Origin: Enterococcus silesiacus
GTDB taxonomy: Bacteria > Bacillota > Bacilli > Lactobacillales > Enterococcaceae
Length of the DNA stretch: 64,000 bases
Direction of reading: 5' to 3'
NCBI GenBank assembly: GCA_001465115.1
Contig: CP013614.1
Span: 558,001 to 622,000 of the forward strand
The notes beneath the pieces are model-generated. The model did not search any database and was not told where the DNA came from. It was given only the letters and a program-made list of their open reading frames with translations. Numbering within the stretch: the stretch's first letter is position 1; each line of letters opens with the position of its first letter. A program made the translations under genes and the position numbers. This document shows positions 16,480 through 25,041 of the stretch, piece by piece.

Positions 16480-17511
16480 ATGAAGGTCTCAATTGTTGGT
16501 GTAACAGGTTATAGCGGGTTAGAACTTTTACGATACCTTAGACAGCATCCATTCGTCGAAGTCGTTTCGATCCATAGTTCTTCGATGAATAAAAAATCAC
16601 TGGAAACAATCAATCCGCATTTGCGGCAGCTCATTTCTTTGCCTCTTGAACAAATCGATCCAAAATCAATCATGAAAAAAAGCGACCTAGTTTTTCTTGC
16701 AACACCTTCAGGGATTTCTAAAGAGTTAGCTTTACCATTTGTGGAAGCGGATTTTCCTGTCATCGATTTATCGGGAGACTTTCGCCTAAAAGAAATTGGT
16801 GAATACGAGACCTGGTATGGCCAGTCTGCTGCTCCAATGAATATAATTCAAAAGTTCGATTATGGTCTAGCAGAATATCGAGAAAAACCCCGATCAAAAT
16901 GGATCGCTAACCCGGGCTGCTATGCGAGTGCGGCAGAATTATCTTTAGCCCCTTTATTGAAGGAAGATAAACTAGTATTAGATTCTATCATCATTGATGC
17001 CAAGTCAGGTGTTTCTGGTGCAGGTAAAGGATTATCTCACAGCACTCATTTTTCTGAAACACATGACAATATGACGCTGTACAAAATGAATAGTCATCAA
17101 CATATTCCTGAAATCGTCCAGCAATTAAAAAAATGGACGCCAGCTCTTAAAGCAATACAATTCTCTACATCTTTGATTCCAGTAACAAGAGGAATTTTTT
17201 TAACAGCCTATGCCAAATTAAAACAACCAATTTCTGACGAGAAATTAGTTCAGCTGTACCGAGCCCATTTTGAAAATAGCCCCTTCGTAAGGATTCAAGA
17301 AGTCGGCTGTTATCCTGTGCTTAAACAAGTGATTGGCTCAAATTATTGTGATATTGGACTGGCTTATAATACACAGACGAATATAGTCACCGTGGTCACA
17401 GTGATCGATAATTTAGGCAAAGGAGCTGCAGGCCAAGCCGTTCAAAATCTAAATATCTTTGCCGGATTTGATGAACGATCAGGATTAGATTATTTACCGA
17501 TCTATCCATAA
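16480..17511 (+). CDS. argC: N-acetyl-gamma-glutamyl-phosphate reductase
   Basis: A 343-residue enzyme catalysing NADPH-dependent reduction of N-acetylglutamyl phosphate, third step to ornithine. It has the NADP motif GVTGYSGLELLR (7-18), the nucleophile Cys147 in NPGCYAS, and GVSGAGK. The open frame reaches 16405, but that lies inside the promoter; the ATG at 16480 gives the standard length. First gene of argCBDF. Confidence 0.92.
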   Translation: MKVSIVGVTGYSGLELLRYLRQHPFVEVVSIHSSSMNKKSLETINPHLRQLISLPLEQIDPKSIMKKSDLVFLATPSGISKELALPFVEADFPVIDLSGDFRLKEIGEYETWYGQSAAPMNIIQKFDYGLAEYREKPRSKWIANPGCYASAAELSLAPLLKEDKLVLDSIIIDAKSGVSGAGKGLSHSTHFSETHDNMTLYKMNSHQHIPEIVQQLKKWTPALKAIQFSTSLIPVTRGIFLTAYAKLKQPISDEKLVQLYRAHFENSPFVRIQEVGCYPVLKQVIGSNYCDIGLAYNTQTNIVTVVTVIDNLGKGAAGQAVQNLNIFAGFDERSGLDYLPIYP

Positions 17512-17572
17512 AATAAGTGATAATTAAATAAATTGAATAATGGCATGATAAAAAATAAAGGGAGCGACAAAC

Positions 17573-18325
17573 ATGAAGAAGGTTATCGTTATAAAAATGG
17601 GTGGAGTAGCTAGTGACAATTTAACAGAAGCTTTTTTTAAACAGATCAGTCATTGGCAAAAAGAAGGGAAAAAAGTTGTTATTGTTCATGGCGGCGGACA
17701 TTACATTTCTGAGATGATGCAACGTTTAAATGTACCAGTGGTCATCCAAGATGGATTGCGTGTAACAACTGCTGAAACATTAAAGATCACTCAAATGGTT
17801 TTGATTGGGCAAGTACAACCAATGATCACAGCTCATTTTCAACAGGAAGGGTTCTCAGTCGTAGGGCTAAATGCGTCTTGTGGCCAGATTATTACAGGTT
17901 CTTTTCTGGATAAGAATACATTAGGCGCAGTTGGTGAGGTCAATCAAGTGGATACCGAATTGTTAGAGCATTTACTTAAAACCAAGCATATCCCGATCAT
18001 TGCACCACTTGGATTAACGAAAACAGGTGAATGGTTGAATATCAATGCTGATCATGTTGCCTGCAAAGTAGCGGAAGAACTGAAAGCTGAAAAGCTTTAC
18101 CTGTTAACCGATGTTCCGGGTGTAAAAAAAGAAAATCAGTGGCTAAAAGAACTCTCTACTAGTGAAATTCCTAAACTAAAAAAAGAAAAAATCATTAAAG
18201 GCGGAATGTTGCCGAAATTGGAAAGTGCTGTTGCAGCGATCAAAGGCGGTGTCAAAGAAGTTCACATTACCAATCAACTTCAACATGCTGGCACCATTAT
18301 CAACGCGAAGGAGGTTTTTGTATGA
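17573..18325 (+). CDS. argB: Acetylglutamate kinase
   Basis: A 250-residue amino-acid kinase phosphorylating N-acetylglutamate, second step of arginine synthesis. It shows KMGG (8-11), HGGGHYIS, and the C-terminal IKGGMLPKL motif. It has no N-terminal extension, so it is the shorter, E. coli-like form, usually not feedback-inhibited by arginine. RBS GGGAGC. Its TGA overlaps the argD ATG. Confidence 0.93.
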   Translation: MKKVIVIKMGGVASDNLTEAFFKQISHWQKEGKKVVIVHGGGHYISEMMQRLNVPVVIQDGLRVTTAETLKITQMVLIGQVQPMITAHFQQEGFSVVGLNASCGQIITGSFLDKNTLGAVGEVNQVDTELLEHLLKTKHIPIIAPLGLTKTGEWLNINADHVACKVAEELKAEKLYLLTDVPGVKKENQWLKELSTSEIPKLKKEKIIKGGMLPKLESAVAAIKGGVKEVHITNQLQHAGTIINAKEVFV

Positions 18326-19482
18326 GCTACTTATTTCCTAATTATCAAAGAAAAGAATTAGAAATGATGGAAGGTTTCCAAAATACATTAATCGATCAAA
18401 ATGGGAAACACTATCTTGATTTTACTAGCGGCATTGGCGTAATGAACTTAGGTTATAATGATCCTGAGTTAAATCAAGTCTTACAAGATCAGTCCAAACG
18501 ATTATGGCATACACCTAATTTATATGAAAATCATTTGCAAGAGCAAACCGCTGAAAAGCTAGCAAAGGGAAAAGAGTATGTCAGCTATTTTTGTAATAGT
18601 GGTGCAGAAGCCAACGAAGCAGCGATAAAATTAGCCCGTAAAGCAACAGGTAGAAGTAAAATCATTACCTTTACTAATTCTTTCCATGGTCGAACATATG
18701 GCGCGATGAGTGCGACGGGACAAAATAGTATCCATCAAGGGTTTGAACCGTTAGTACCAGACTTTACTTATGTCCCATTTAATGAACTTGAGCCGTTAAA
18801 GGCCGTAGTCGATCAACAAACAGCGGCCGTCATGTTGGAGTTGATTCAAGGTGAAGGCGGTGTTGTACTAGCAGATGAGCAATGGGTTCAAGCGGTTCAG
18901 TCGCTTTGCCACGAGTTTGGAGCTTTATTGATCATCGATGAAATTCAAACAGGAATTGGGCGGACAGGGACTTTTTATGTTTATGAAAATTATCAAGTTG
19001 AACCAGATATTTTTACTTTAGCGAAAGGGCTGGGCAATGGCATACCTGTTGGGGCAATGCTTGGAAAAGCTTGTCTGGCAGAAAGTTTTGGCCCAGGCAG
19101 CCATGGCTCGACTTTTGGCGGTAATAAATTGGCTATGAGTGTTGCATGTAAAGTGGTTGAGCGTATCGATCAAGAAAACTTTTTGCAAGATGTTCAAAAC
19201 AAAGGGCACCAACTATACACAGGTTTAAAACAAATAGCAGAAAATAATCCACTGATTAGATCTGTTCGCGGTAAAGGACTAATGCTGGGGATCGAGCTAG
19301 TTGATCAAGATACAGTGAAGTCTATGATGGATCAATTAGAAGCTGAAGGGCTACTTGTATTAAAAGCGGGGCAAAATGTCTTACGACTGTTACCACCGTT
19401 AACGATCACGGAAGAGGAAGTGGATCAAGGTCTGGAAATAGTTGAAAAAGTCTTCAACAGTTTATCACAGGCGGATCTTTAA
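18322..19482 (+). CDS. argD: Acetylornithine aminotransferase
   Basis: A 386-residue class III PLP aminotransferase converting N-acetylglutamate semialdehyde to N-acetylornithine. It shows FCNSGAEANEAA (90-101), FHGRTYG (121-127), the PLP-ring Asp in IIDEIQTGIGRTG (204-216) and Lys235 in LAKGLGNG. The ATGA overlap with argB and the AAGGAGG site support coupled translation. Confidence 0.93.
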   Translation: MSYLFPNYQRKELEMMEGFQNTLIDQNGKHYLDFTSGIGVMNLGYNDPELNQVLQDQSKRLWHTPNLYENHLQEQTAEKLAKGKEYVSYFCNSGAEANEAAIKLARKATGRSKIITFTNSFHGRTYGAMSATGQNSIHQGFEPLVPDFTYVPFNELEPLKAVVDQQTAAVMLELIQGEGGVVLADEQWVQAVQSLCHEFGALLIIDEIQTGIGRTGTFYVYENYQVEPDIFTLAKGLGNGIPVGAMLGKACLAESFGPGSHGSTFGGNKLAMSVACKVVERIDQENFLQDVQNKGHQLYTGLKQIAENNPLIRSVRGKGLMLGIELVDQDTVKSMMDQLEAEGLLVLKAGQNVLRLLPPLTITEEEVDQGLEIVEKVFNSLSQADL

Positions 19483-19497
19483 AAAGGAGAAGGACAA

Positions 19498-20433
19498 ATG
19501 ACAAATTCGATGTATGGTAAAAGTGTTTTAAATTTAACGGAGCTATCAAAGGAAGAATTTCTATCGATCATTGAACTGGCTATTACAATGAAAGCTAAAC
19601 CTGAGGACTATCGTGGTGTTTTGGCAGGAAAAATTTTAGCGATGATTTTTGAAAAAAATAGTACTCGAACTCGTGTTTCATTTGAGGCTGGTATCATCCA
19701 ACTTGGGGGACAAGCAATTGTTTTAGATTCTAAAAGCACTCAAATGGGGCGCGGAGAACCTATCAAAGATACTGCAAAAGTTATGTCTAGCTATGTGGAT
19801 GCTATCATGATCCGTACCTACTCAGATCAAATGGTTGCTAAATTAGCTGAGGAAGCATCCGTCCCTGTGATCAATGGGTTAACAGACCATCATCATCCAT
19901 GCCAAATACTAGCAGATTTTCAAACGATTTATGAACAAAAAGGAAAACTAGAAGGAATCAAATTGGCCTACATCGGGGATGGAAATAATATGGCTCATTC
20001 ATTTTTGATCGGCGGCAGTTTGGTGGGAATGGATATTAGTATCGCAACACCTGTTGGATACGAACCCAAAGCAGAGTTTGTTGAAAGCGCTAAAAGGAAT
20101 GCAAAAGCAAGTGGCAGCAAAATCCAAATCACTAACGATCCAGAGCAAGCAGTGAAAGATGCTGACGTTTTAGTAACCGATGTTTGGGCCAGTATGGGAG
20201 ATGAATCTGAACAAAAAGAGCGGGAGACAGTATTTAAATCATTTCAAATCAATAATCGACTAGCAGTTCAAGCAAAAAAAGATTATCTGTTTTTGCACTG
20301 TCTACCTGCCCATAGAGGAGAAGAAGTCTCAGCAGATATTATTGATGGAACGCATTCTGCCATTTATCAAGAAGCTGGTAATCGTCTTCATGCACAAAAA
20401 GCGTTGCTTGTGAAACTCATGACCAACTTATAA
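19498..20433 (+). CDS. argF: Ornithine carbamoyltransferase
   Basis: A 311-residue enzyme making citrulline from ornithine and carbamoyl phosphate. It has the carbamoyl-phosphate motif STRTR (55-59), HPCQ after a run of His, and the ornithine-binding HCLPAHRG near the C-terminus. Its place at the end of argCBDF indicates the anabolic form rather than ArcB of the deiminase pathway, which would lie beside arcA and arcC. Confidence 0.92.
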   Translation: MTNSMYGKSVLNLTELSKEEFLSIIELAITMKAKPEDYRGVLAGKILAMIFEKNSTRTRVSFEAGIIQLGGQAIVLDSKSTQMGRGEPIKDTAKVMSSYVDAIMIRTYSDQMVAKLAEEASVPVINGLTDHHHPCQILADFQTIYEQKGKLEGIKLAYIGDGNNMAHSFLIGGSLVGMDISIATPVGYEPKAEFVESAKRNAKASGSKIQITNDPEQAVKDADVLVTDVWASMGDESEQKERETVFKSFQINNRLAVQAKKDYLFLHCLPAHRGEEVSADIIDGTHSAIYQEAGNRLHAQKALLVKLMTNL

Positions 20434-20439
20434 TACATT

Positions 20440-20488
20440 AGAATGACACGAAACGATATTTTCGTTTCGTGTCATTCTATTCTTTTTG
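20440..20488. terminator. Shared terminator of argF and the convergent methyltransferase gene
   Basis: TAGAATGACACGAAACGA pairs with TCGTTTCGTGTCATTCTA (18 bp). T-rich on the plus side, A-rich toward argF. The stem contains the stop codon of the minus-strand gene. Confidence 0.85.
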
Positions 20489-21097
20489 AAAAGCATACAT
20501 AGACCATTGATTCGTTGTATGATGAGCATACAATAAGAAGTTATGGTCAGATAGATAAGCGTTGAAATCAGCCGGTTTTTTAAACTTGGGTAAAAAGTAA
20601 TTGATTTTTGCAGTTTCACAGGAAAAAACAACTATCCCTTTATGTTTTAGAACCCGATTTATTTCAGATAAGGCTTTATCCAAGTCATTCCAATGGAAAT
20701 GTGTTTGAAAAGCGGTCACAAAATCGAATGTTTCAGGAGCAAAACCTAAGCTATGGACATCCATTGTTTCAAAGTTAAGATTTTTATTTTGAACATACTT
20801 TTTTGCTTGTGTGATGGCGTCTTTGGAAATGTCTATACCTGTTACAGATAATGCGTTTGCTTGATCTAAAAGATATCGGCTAGAAACACCATTACCTACA
20901 CCAATATCCAGAATCGTCATTTGATCACTTAAAGCAACTTTTGTCATCGTCCATTTTACTAAGGGAAGGTACACACGATTCCAAAGTCGCATCATCAAAA
21001 TACCAATATATCCAGTTGGCGTTTTTGATTGTTTTAGTAAAATCAAAAACAAACAAATCAATAACAGGAAAATACAACAGATGATCCAAATTAACAT
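20477..21097 (-). CDS. Membrane-anchored class I SAM methyltransferase
   Basis: A 206-residue protein with a strongly hydrophobic N-terminal helix (about 2-22) followed by a Rossmann methyltransferase domain: motif I ILDIGVGNGVSSRYLL, motif II GIDIS, and a later FDFVTAFQTHFHWNDL. It belongs to the Methyltransf_11 type. The substrate is unknown, and lipids or quinones are possible given the membrane anchor. The start lies close to a weak site. It stands alone. Confidence 0.8.
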   Translation of the reverse strand: MLIWIICCIFLLLICLFLILLKQSKTPTGYIGILMMRLWNRVYLPLVKWTMTKVALSDQMTILDIGVGNGVSSRYLLDQANALSVTGIDISKDAITQAKKYVQNKNLNFETMDVHSLGFAPETFDFVTAFQTHFHWNDLDKALSEINRVLKHKGIVVFSCETAKINYFLPKFKKPADFNAYLSDHNFLLYAHHTTNQWSMYAFQKE

Positions 21098-21294
21098 AAA
21101 AAAACTCCTTTACTCTATACTCAAACCTTCTAAGTTAGTATACATTAAAAAAATAGGTGTTAGAAAAAATAGTGAGAAATTTTTTTCGAATTTTGGGCTA
21201 AAATGAATTTATTCGTCCGATAATCCGTCTATTCTGGTAAAATTAAAGGAAATCTTTAATATATAGTAGAAAGTGTTAAGTTTTGTTTGTAGTT

Positions 21295-21323
21295 TTGGCT
21301 TGTTTTTAGTAGAATGGTACTGT
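21295..21323 (+). promoter_or_regulatory. Probable ireB promoter
   Basis: TTGGCT (21295-21300), 17 bp, TACTGT (21318-21323) with an extended TGG immediately before the -10. It is located about 25 bases upstream of the ireB ribosome site. Confidence 0.45.
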
Positions 21324-21353
21324 ATGAATAGAATATAAGTGAGGTGTAGATAA

Positions 21354-21623
21354 ATGGGTTTTACAGATGAAACTGTACGTTTTGATTTTGATGACAGCCG
21401 TAAGAAGGAAGTAAGTGAGACTCTGGCTACTGTATACAAGGCTTTAGAGGAAAAGGGATATAATCCGATCAATCAGATTGTGGGCTATTTACTTTCTGGA
21501 GACCCGGCCTACATTCCTCGTTACCAAGACGCTCGAAATTTGATTCGTCGTCACGAACGGGATGAGATCATGGAAGAGCTGGTTAAATATTACTTATCTG
21601 ATCATGGAATCACTATTCGATGA
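21354..21623 (+). CDS. ireB: IreB, substrate of the IreK Ser/Thr kinase
   Basis: An 89-residue UPF0297 (YrzL) protein. In E. faecalis IreB is phosphorylated by IreK on two N-terminal Thr residues and lowers intrinsic cephalosporin resistance; both positions, Thr4 and Thr7, are present here (MGFTDET). The conserved core [18 protein letters not shown] is present (in parts [16 protein letters not shown]). The stop overlaps the ruvX start (ATGA), the widespread yrzL-yqgF-DUF1292 order. Confidence 0.95.
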   Translation: MGFTDETVRFDFDDSRKKEVSETLATVYKALEEKGYNPINQIVGYLLSGDPAYIPRYQDARNLIRRHERDEIMEELVKYYLSDHGITIR

Positions 21624-22048
21624 GAGTAATGGGACTTGATGTCGGCTCAAAGACTGTGGGAATCGCCGTCAGTGATCCGTTTGGCTGGACTGCACAAGGC
21701 ATTGAGATTATTCGGATCAATGAAGAGCAGGAAGAATTTGGCTTTGAACGGTTAGCTGAATTAGTCAAGGAATATGAAGTGACCCGCTTTGTTGTGGGAT
21801 TGCCGAAAAACATGAATAATTCGATTGGACCAAGAGCAGAAGCATCAATGGCTTATGGCAAGCAGATAGAAGATCTGTTCCAAATACCTGTTACCTACCA
21901 AGATGAACGTTTGACGACAGTTCAAGCAGAACGAATGTTAGTTGAGCAAGCGAACACTTCTAGAGCGAAGAGAAAAAAAGTGATTGATAAAGTAGCTGCT
22001 GTCATGATTTTACAAAATTATCTAGATGGCGCTGGCAATAAAATTTAA
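21620..22048 (+). CDS. ruvX: Putative pre-16S rRNA nuclease / Holliday junction resolvase (YqgF)
   Basis: A 142-residue RNase-H-fold protein. It starts [19 protein letters not shown] (in parts DVGSKTVG) with catalytic Asp, followed by VVGLPKNMN, and [10 protein letters not shown] carrying the second acidic pair. YqgF is proposed to process the 5' end of 16S rRNA or to resolve junctions. Translationally coupled to ireB. Confidence 0.93.
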   Translation: MRVMGLDVGSKTVGIAVSDPFGWTAQGIEIIRINEEQEEFGFERLAELVKEYEVTRFVVGLPKNMNNSIGPRAEASMAYGKQIEDLFQIPVTYQDERLTTVQAERMLVEQANTSRAKRKKVIDKVAAVMILQNYLDGAGNKI

Positions 22049-22093
22049 ATGACTTGTTAGAAAACAAGTGTCAGATAAAAGGAGAGCATAATA

Positions 22094-22402
22094 ATGGCAG
22101 AAGAGCATAACCACGAACATGATCACGAAGGACATGAACACATTACTTTAGTAGATGAACAAGGAAACGAAACATTATATGAAATTCTTTTAACCGTTGA
22201 CGGACAAGAAGAATTTGGTAAAAATTACGTTCTCCTTTATCCAGCTGGTGTTCCAGAAGAAGAAGATGTTGAATTACAAGCCTATGCTTACATCGAAAAC
22301 AACGAAGGAACAGAAGGCGAATTACAACAAATCGAAACAGACGCTGAATGGGACATGATTGAAGAAGTGTTCAATACATTCATGGCGGAAGAAGAAGAAT
22401 AG
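22094..22402 (+). CDS. DUF1292 family protein (YrzB)
   Basis: A 102-residue acidic protein with a His-rich N-terminus ([12 protein letters not shown] at 5-16) and the DUF1292 core ([23 protein letters not shown]). Function unknown. Third gene of the conserved ireB-ruvX-DUF1292 unit. Its last codons (F-M-A-E-E-E-E-stop) recur in a second copy at 27431-27453, on the far side of the accessory island. Confidence 0.9.
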   Translation: MAEEHNHEHDHEGHEHITLVDEQGNETLYEILLTVDGQEEFGKNYVLLYPAGVPEEEDVELQAYAYIENNEGTEGELQQIETDAEWDMIEEVFNTFMAEEEE

Positions 22403-22410
22403 AGCTAAAA

Positions 22411-22450
22411 AGTGAGCTAAGCCCTTGATACATAAGGACTTAGCTTTTTC
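22411..22450 (+). terminator. Terminator of the ireB-ruvX-DUF1292 operon
   Basis: AGCTAAGCCCTT (22415-22426) pairs with AAGGACTTAGCT (22434-22445), one mismatch, then TTTTT. Confidence 0.8.
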
Positions 22451-22451
22451 T

Positions 22452-22498
22452 GTTAATTCAGTGAATGCCATTAGTTAAAAATTTAAGTGATTTACTAG
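22452..22498 (+). repeat. Island-edge repeat, left copy
   Basis: The sequence AATTCAGTGAATGCCATTA, followed later by AAGTGATTTACTA, recurs in similar form at 27302-27367 (AGTGAATGCC ... CCATTA ... GGTGATTGACTA). The right copy has an extra 12 bases inside. A third, shorter relative lies at 26289-26327. Confidence 0.5.
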
Positions 22499-22534
22499 TT
22501 TTTCAACTGTTTTTTCTTTTGATTCTTGTGACAA

Positions 22535-22657
22535 GTGGCTATTATTGATCATACAATAGGCCGTTCTTATCCAGACACATACAGTTTACTTAGTTATCAA
22601 TTTAGCACGGACTTTTTAAATGCTTTAGATAGCGAGATGGGTAAAAGAGGAGTATAG
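22535..22657 (+). pseudogene. Possible gene remnant (40 codons)
   Basis: A frame from a GTG at 22535 to TAG encodes 40 residues of protein-like composition (starts VAIIDHTIGRSYPDTY, ends LDSEMGKRGV). There is no ribosome site, and a stop lies directly upstream. It may be the 3' end of a gene lost when the island arrived. No family recognised. Confidence 0.25.
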
Positions 22658-22670
22658 TTATATTTAAAAC

Positions 22671-22693
22671 CGTCGTAGTTATGACGTTTTTTT
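22671..22693 (+). terminator. Weak hairpin with T run
   Basis: CGTC (22671-22674) and GACG (22683-22686) form a short stem followed by seven T; may terminate read-through ahead of the next gene. Confidence 0.35.
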
Positions 22694-22770
22694 ATTATTG
22701 TCTAATATAATCAACTTAGTACGATTACGTGTAGTTTTGGTAAACTAAAATAAAAAGGAGTCGAGTGATT

Positions 22771-23403
22771 ATGTTTACTAACCTAGTGAATCTATTTTTT
22801 GATGCTGAAGGATCTTTCCAATGGGCAAGCATTGCAGCAGGTATAAGTTTGATAGCCGCTGGTATCTCAATCTGGGGAACATTTAGAAATAACAAAATTC
22901 AGAAGGAGATTAATCAACAGAATATTGATGCTAACTTAAAATCAAAGGCTCGTCTTGAATGGATAAACAATGTGAGAAAGGAAACTTCTGAGCTTTTGAG
23001 CTTATCTGGTAGAAGACAAGCATATACATACAAATTAGAAAATCTATATAAAATGGGTGACTATTCTGATGTAGAAATAAAAGAGATAGAAAAGTTAAAT
23101 GTGGATATCTTTGAGGTAAGTAATAGTATAACAACACAGCTATATAAATTAAAATTAATGTTTGGACCGGAAAATGGTGAAATTTTAGAAGATGAGTACG
23201 GGCTGATTATGAGGGGGCAATGGGAGCAACTAGAATTATTCACTATAGGTACAAATTCCTATCAAAACGAGTCAAAAATGAAGGAATTAATAGATAAGTT
23301 GAGAGAAAAGGAGACAAATAAAGGTAAGAACGAAATAATAGTTGGTCTTATAAATATAATAATTCTATCGGTAATGTATGATCCAAAATTATTTGAGAGG
23401 TAA
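22771..23403 (+). CDS. Unknown membrane-anchored protein of the island
   Basis: A 210-residue protein with one N-terminal membrane helix (about 17-38, WASIAAGISLIAAGISIWG) followed by a long helical, charged cytosolic part and a short hydrophobic C-terminal segment (about 185-200). The stretch KARLEWINNVRKET just after the anchor recalls a group of small hypothetical proteins seen in prophages and islands, but I cannot name the family. A GTG at 22765 is also in frame; the ATG at 22771 sits ten bases after AAAAGGAG. Codon use is more AT-rich than in the flanking core genes. Confidence 0.7.
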   Translation: MFTNLVNLFFDAEGSFQWASIAAGISLIAAGISIWGTFRNNKIQKEINQQNIDANLKSKARLEWINNVRKETSELLSLSGRRQAYTYKLENLYKMGDYSDVEIKEIEKLNVDIFEVSNSITTQLYKLKLMFGPENGEILEDEYGLIMRGQWEQLELFTIGTNSYQNESKMKELIDKLREKETNKGKNEIIVGLINIIILSVMYDPKLFER

Positions 23404-23651
23404 GTAAAAAAAGCTGAAGAGGAAAAAAGACCAGTCAATTTTCGTACGTATCAAATTTATATACTGACTAAGACGTTGGGCAATATAATGCGATTGTACA
23501 TTAAAATTGAATGGGACTTAGCCAAAAAAGGAAAATAGAAAGAAAAGCCTTTATTCTTGAAAGTTATTTTACTTAAGAAAAGATTGAATTTGAATCAAAG
23601 ACAACAACCCTTTCAACTAAAAAAACACTTTCTCATCTTTAATTCCTTTTT

Positions 23652-23682
23652 CCCACTCAACCCTAATGAGTGGGTATTTTTT
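23652..23682 (+). terminator. Rho-independent terminator
   Basis: CCCACTCA (23652-23659) pairs with TGAGTGGG (23667-23674), followed by TATTTTTT. It separates the preceding gene from the candidate RNA downstream. Confidence 0.75.
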
Positions 23683-23762
23683 GGTTTCATATTTAAACAG
23701 TTCATACTTGTAGTAAATTGTAGTAGATCGCTGCATCTTTCTTTTTCAACGCTATATGTAAA

Positions 23763-24394
23763 GTGGCCGGTCGTAAATTAGGCCACCTCAAGATGATAGA
23801 CTAGGTATTTTCTAGTTCGTTTCATGTACGCCGTTTTGTCGGATATGAACAATAATGTTCAAAACTTCCTTTACTATCAGTGTCGGATAATTTTGACCTA
23901 TAGCTTGAAGAGTCGCCAAAATTAGTTAGTCCTAAAATAGCTGAGGGGAAAAGTTCCCTGACCTAACAGAGTTAATCACAAAAATGTGATAATTTATTGT
24001 ATATGAGTAAGTTAGACTTAGATCACCTAATGAATTGTTAGGTCATAATAATTAACCAGTGGGGAAATCGCGCTGGTAATGTGTAACGCTCACAAAAGTG
24101 TGATGGTAAGCATAACGCCTAATTTAAGAGGATCTGTCCAGAATTGGACAGATGTTTATATAGGGATCGTCCGGAAAACTGAATAAGTATTGTTCAGATA
24201 TGACGGATGATGCATCACTACTTAACCGATATTTTCGGAGTAATTAAGAATGAGCTAGGTTACTCAAAGTAACGCAGCTAACAAGGTATCTAAATGATAC
24301 TTAGTTACTGAACTAGGTAGAGAACTTTTACCAAGCCGCGGAAAAATTAAAGTACAAGAAAAGGAGATAGCCGTTAAGCTGTCTCCTTGTTTTT
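23763..24394 (+). ncRNA. Candidate large structured non-coding RNA no. 1 (ROOL/GOLLD-like)
   Basis: About 630 bases with no credible coding frame but a dense row of perfect short hairpins with A-rich loops. Examples: GTGGCC/GGCCAC (23763/23781); AATTTTG/CAAAATT (23889/23917); GGGAA-aag-TTCCC (23946); ATCACA-aaaa-TGTGAT (23975); ACCTAA/TTAGGT (24025/24038), with GTTAAT/ATTAAC (23971/24051) enclosing the last two; ACCAG/CTGGT (24055/24073); TCACA-aaag-TGTGA (24090); ATCTGTCCA-gaat-TGGACAGAT (24132); ATCGTCCG/CGGATGAT (24166/24204) around CTGAA/TTCAG; CTTAACCGA/TCGG..TTAAG (24221-24248); GTTAC/GTAAC (24259); GTATC/GATAC (24285). It ends in a strong terminator. Size, free-standing position and ornate multibranch layout recall ROOL or GOLLD RNAs. 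The family name is a guess; that this is a structured RNA is better supported. No clear promoter found. Confidence 0.5.
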
Positions 24395-24397
24395 TAT
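24363..24397 (+). terminator. Strong terminator ending candidate RNA no. 1
   Basis: GGAGATAGC (24363-24371) pairs with GCTGTCTCC (24379-24387) with one G-T pair, then TTGTTTTTT. No plus-strand coding gene precedes it within 950 bases, so it must end a non-coding transcript. Confidence 0.85.
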
Positions 24398-24903
24398 TCT
24401 AAATTAAAATCTATATCGCTATAATCTACGCAGCCGTTTGTTTTAAAATGTAATCCCGAAGTATAGGCTATATTATAATACATTGTAACGGGAGAATAAT
24501 TAGTTATACGATAATTTTCTCTACCTTTAGTTATTACGTCTTTCAGTGCATCATCGGTAGCAGGAGACGATTTAAGTGTAATTTCTTTGTCATCATTTAA
24601 CATTAAATCTTCTTTTTGAAAAATTTCGTTTCCGTAACTTCCATAATGCTCTAAATTATAGTAATCATTATTCTTGTTGTTTGGTTTTACCTTAAAAAGT
24701 ACTTTTGTAGCAAATTTAGTTTGATTTGTACTTTCTAAGTAAAAAACTCGGCTTTCTAATGGGCTTAGGACTAGTTTGTGCCTAACGATTGTTGCTCTTG
24801 TAGTTGGTCTCATAACTGATTCATCAGCATTTGCTGTCTTAGTTCCAACGAACACCCCGACTGCTACCATACAACTTGCGACTAACAAACTTTTCTTTTT
24901 CAT
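24394..24903 (-). CDS. Secreted protein of unknown function
   Basis: A 169-residue protein with a clean signal peptide (MKKKSLLVASCMVAVGVFVG, cleavage probably after TANA near residue 27) and no lipobox or sortase motif. The mature part is about 140 residues, rich in Asn, Tyr and Lys, with one Cys near the end, and looks beta-rich (RVFYLES, KVLFKVKP, YYNIAYTSG). No family recognised. The ATG at 24903 follows AAGGAG with normal spacing; a GTG at 24915 overlaps that site. It lies between the two candidate RNAs and converges on the terminator of the first. Confidence 0.75.
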   Translation of the reverse strand: MKKKSLLVASCMVAVGVFVGTKTANADESVMRPTTRATIVRHKLVLSPLESRVFYLESTNQTKFATKVLFKVKPNNKNNDYYNLEHYGSYGNEIFQKEDLMLNDDKEITLKSSPATDDALKDVITKGRENYRITNYSPVTMYYNIAYTSGLHFKTNGCVDYSDIDFNLE

Positions 24904-24960
24904 AAAATAAATCACTCCTTATCATTTGTAATTAAAATTTAACACAAAGAAAGTAATGGT

Positions 24961-24990
24961 ACAATAGTTAATTAATATTTAGACTATTGT
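24961..24990. promoter_or_regulatory. Inverted repeat upstream of the secreted-protein gene
   Basis: ACAATAG at 24961-24967 and CTATTGT at 24984-24990 form a perfect inverted repeat with a TA-rich centre. On the minus strand it overlaps a possible -35 (TTGTAC) of the secreted-protein promoter. Operator role is speculative. Confidence 0.35.
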
Positions 24991-25027
24991 TTAATGAATA
25001 TTGTAAGCCGTTTACGTTAACCATCTT

Positions 25028-25035
25028 GCTATAAT
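25028..25035 (+). promoter_or_regulatory. Extended -10 promoter element before candidate RNA no. 2
   Basis: TGCTATAAT is a full extended -10 (TGn plus TATAAT at 25030-25035). No good -35 is present, as is common for extended -10 promoters. It would start transcription near 25042. Confidence 0.5.
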
Positions 25036-25041
25036 AGGGAT

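Noticed and set aside
23404..23538. Frame without start codon encoding a protein-like stretch (KRPVNFRTYQIYILTK and DLAKKGK)
   Set aside because: No start codon or ribosome site; too short to decide. It may be a fragment of a lost gene, but nothing identifies it.
23557..23781. Open frame of 74 codons in the stretch before candidate RNA 1
   Set aside because: No ribosome site, unlikely composition (runs of Phe, Leu, Lys), and it runs through a clear terminator hairpin at 23652-23682 and the first hairpin of the RNA.
23763..24394. Group I or group II intron, tmRNA, RNase P RNA or T-box as explanation of the structured region
   Set aside because: No domain V-like hairpin, no intron-encoded protein, no T-box core sequence, no tmRNA ends, and no RNase P core could be found by eye.
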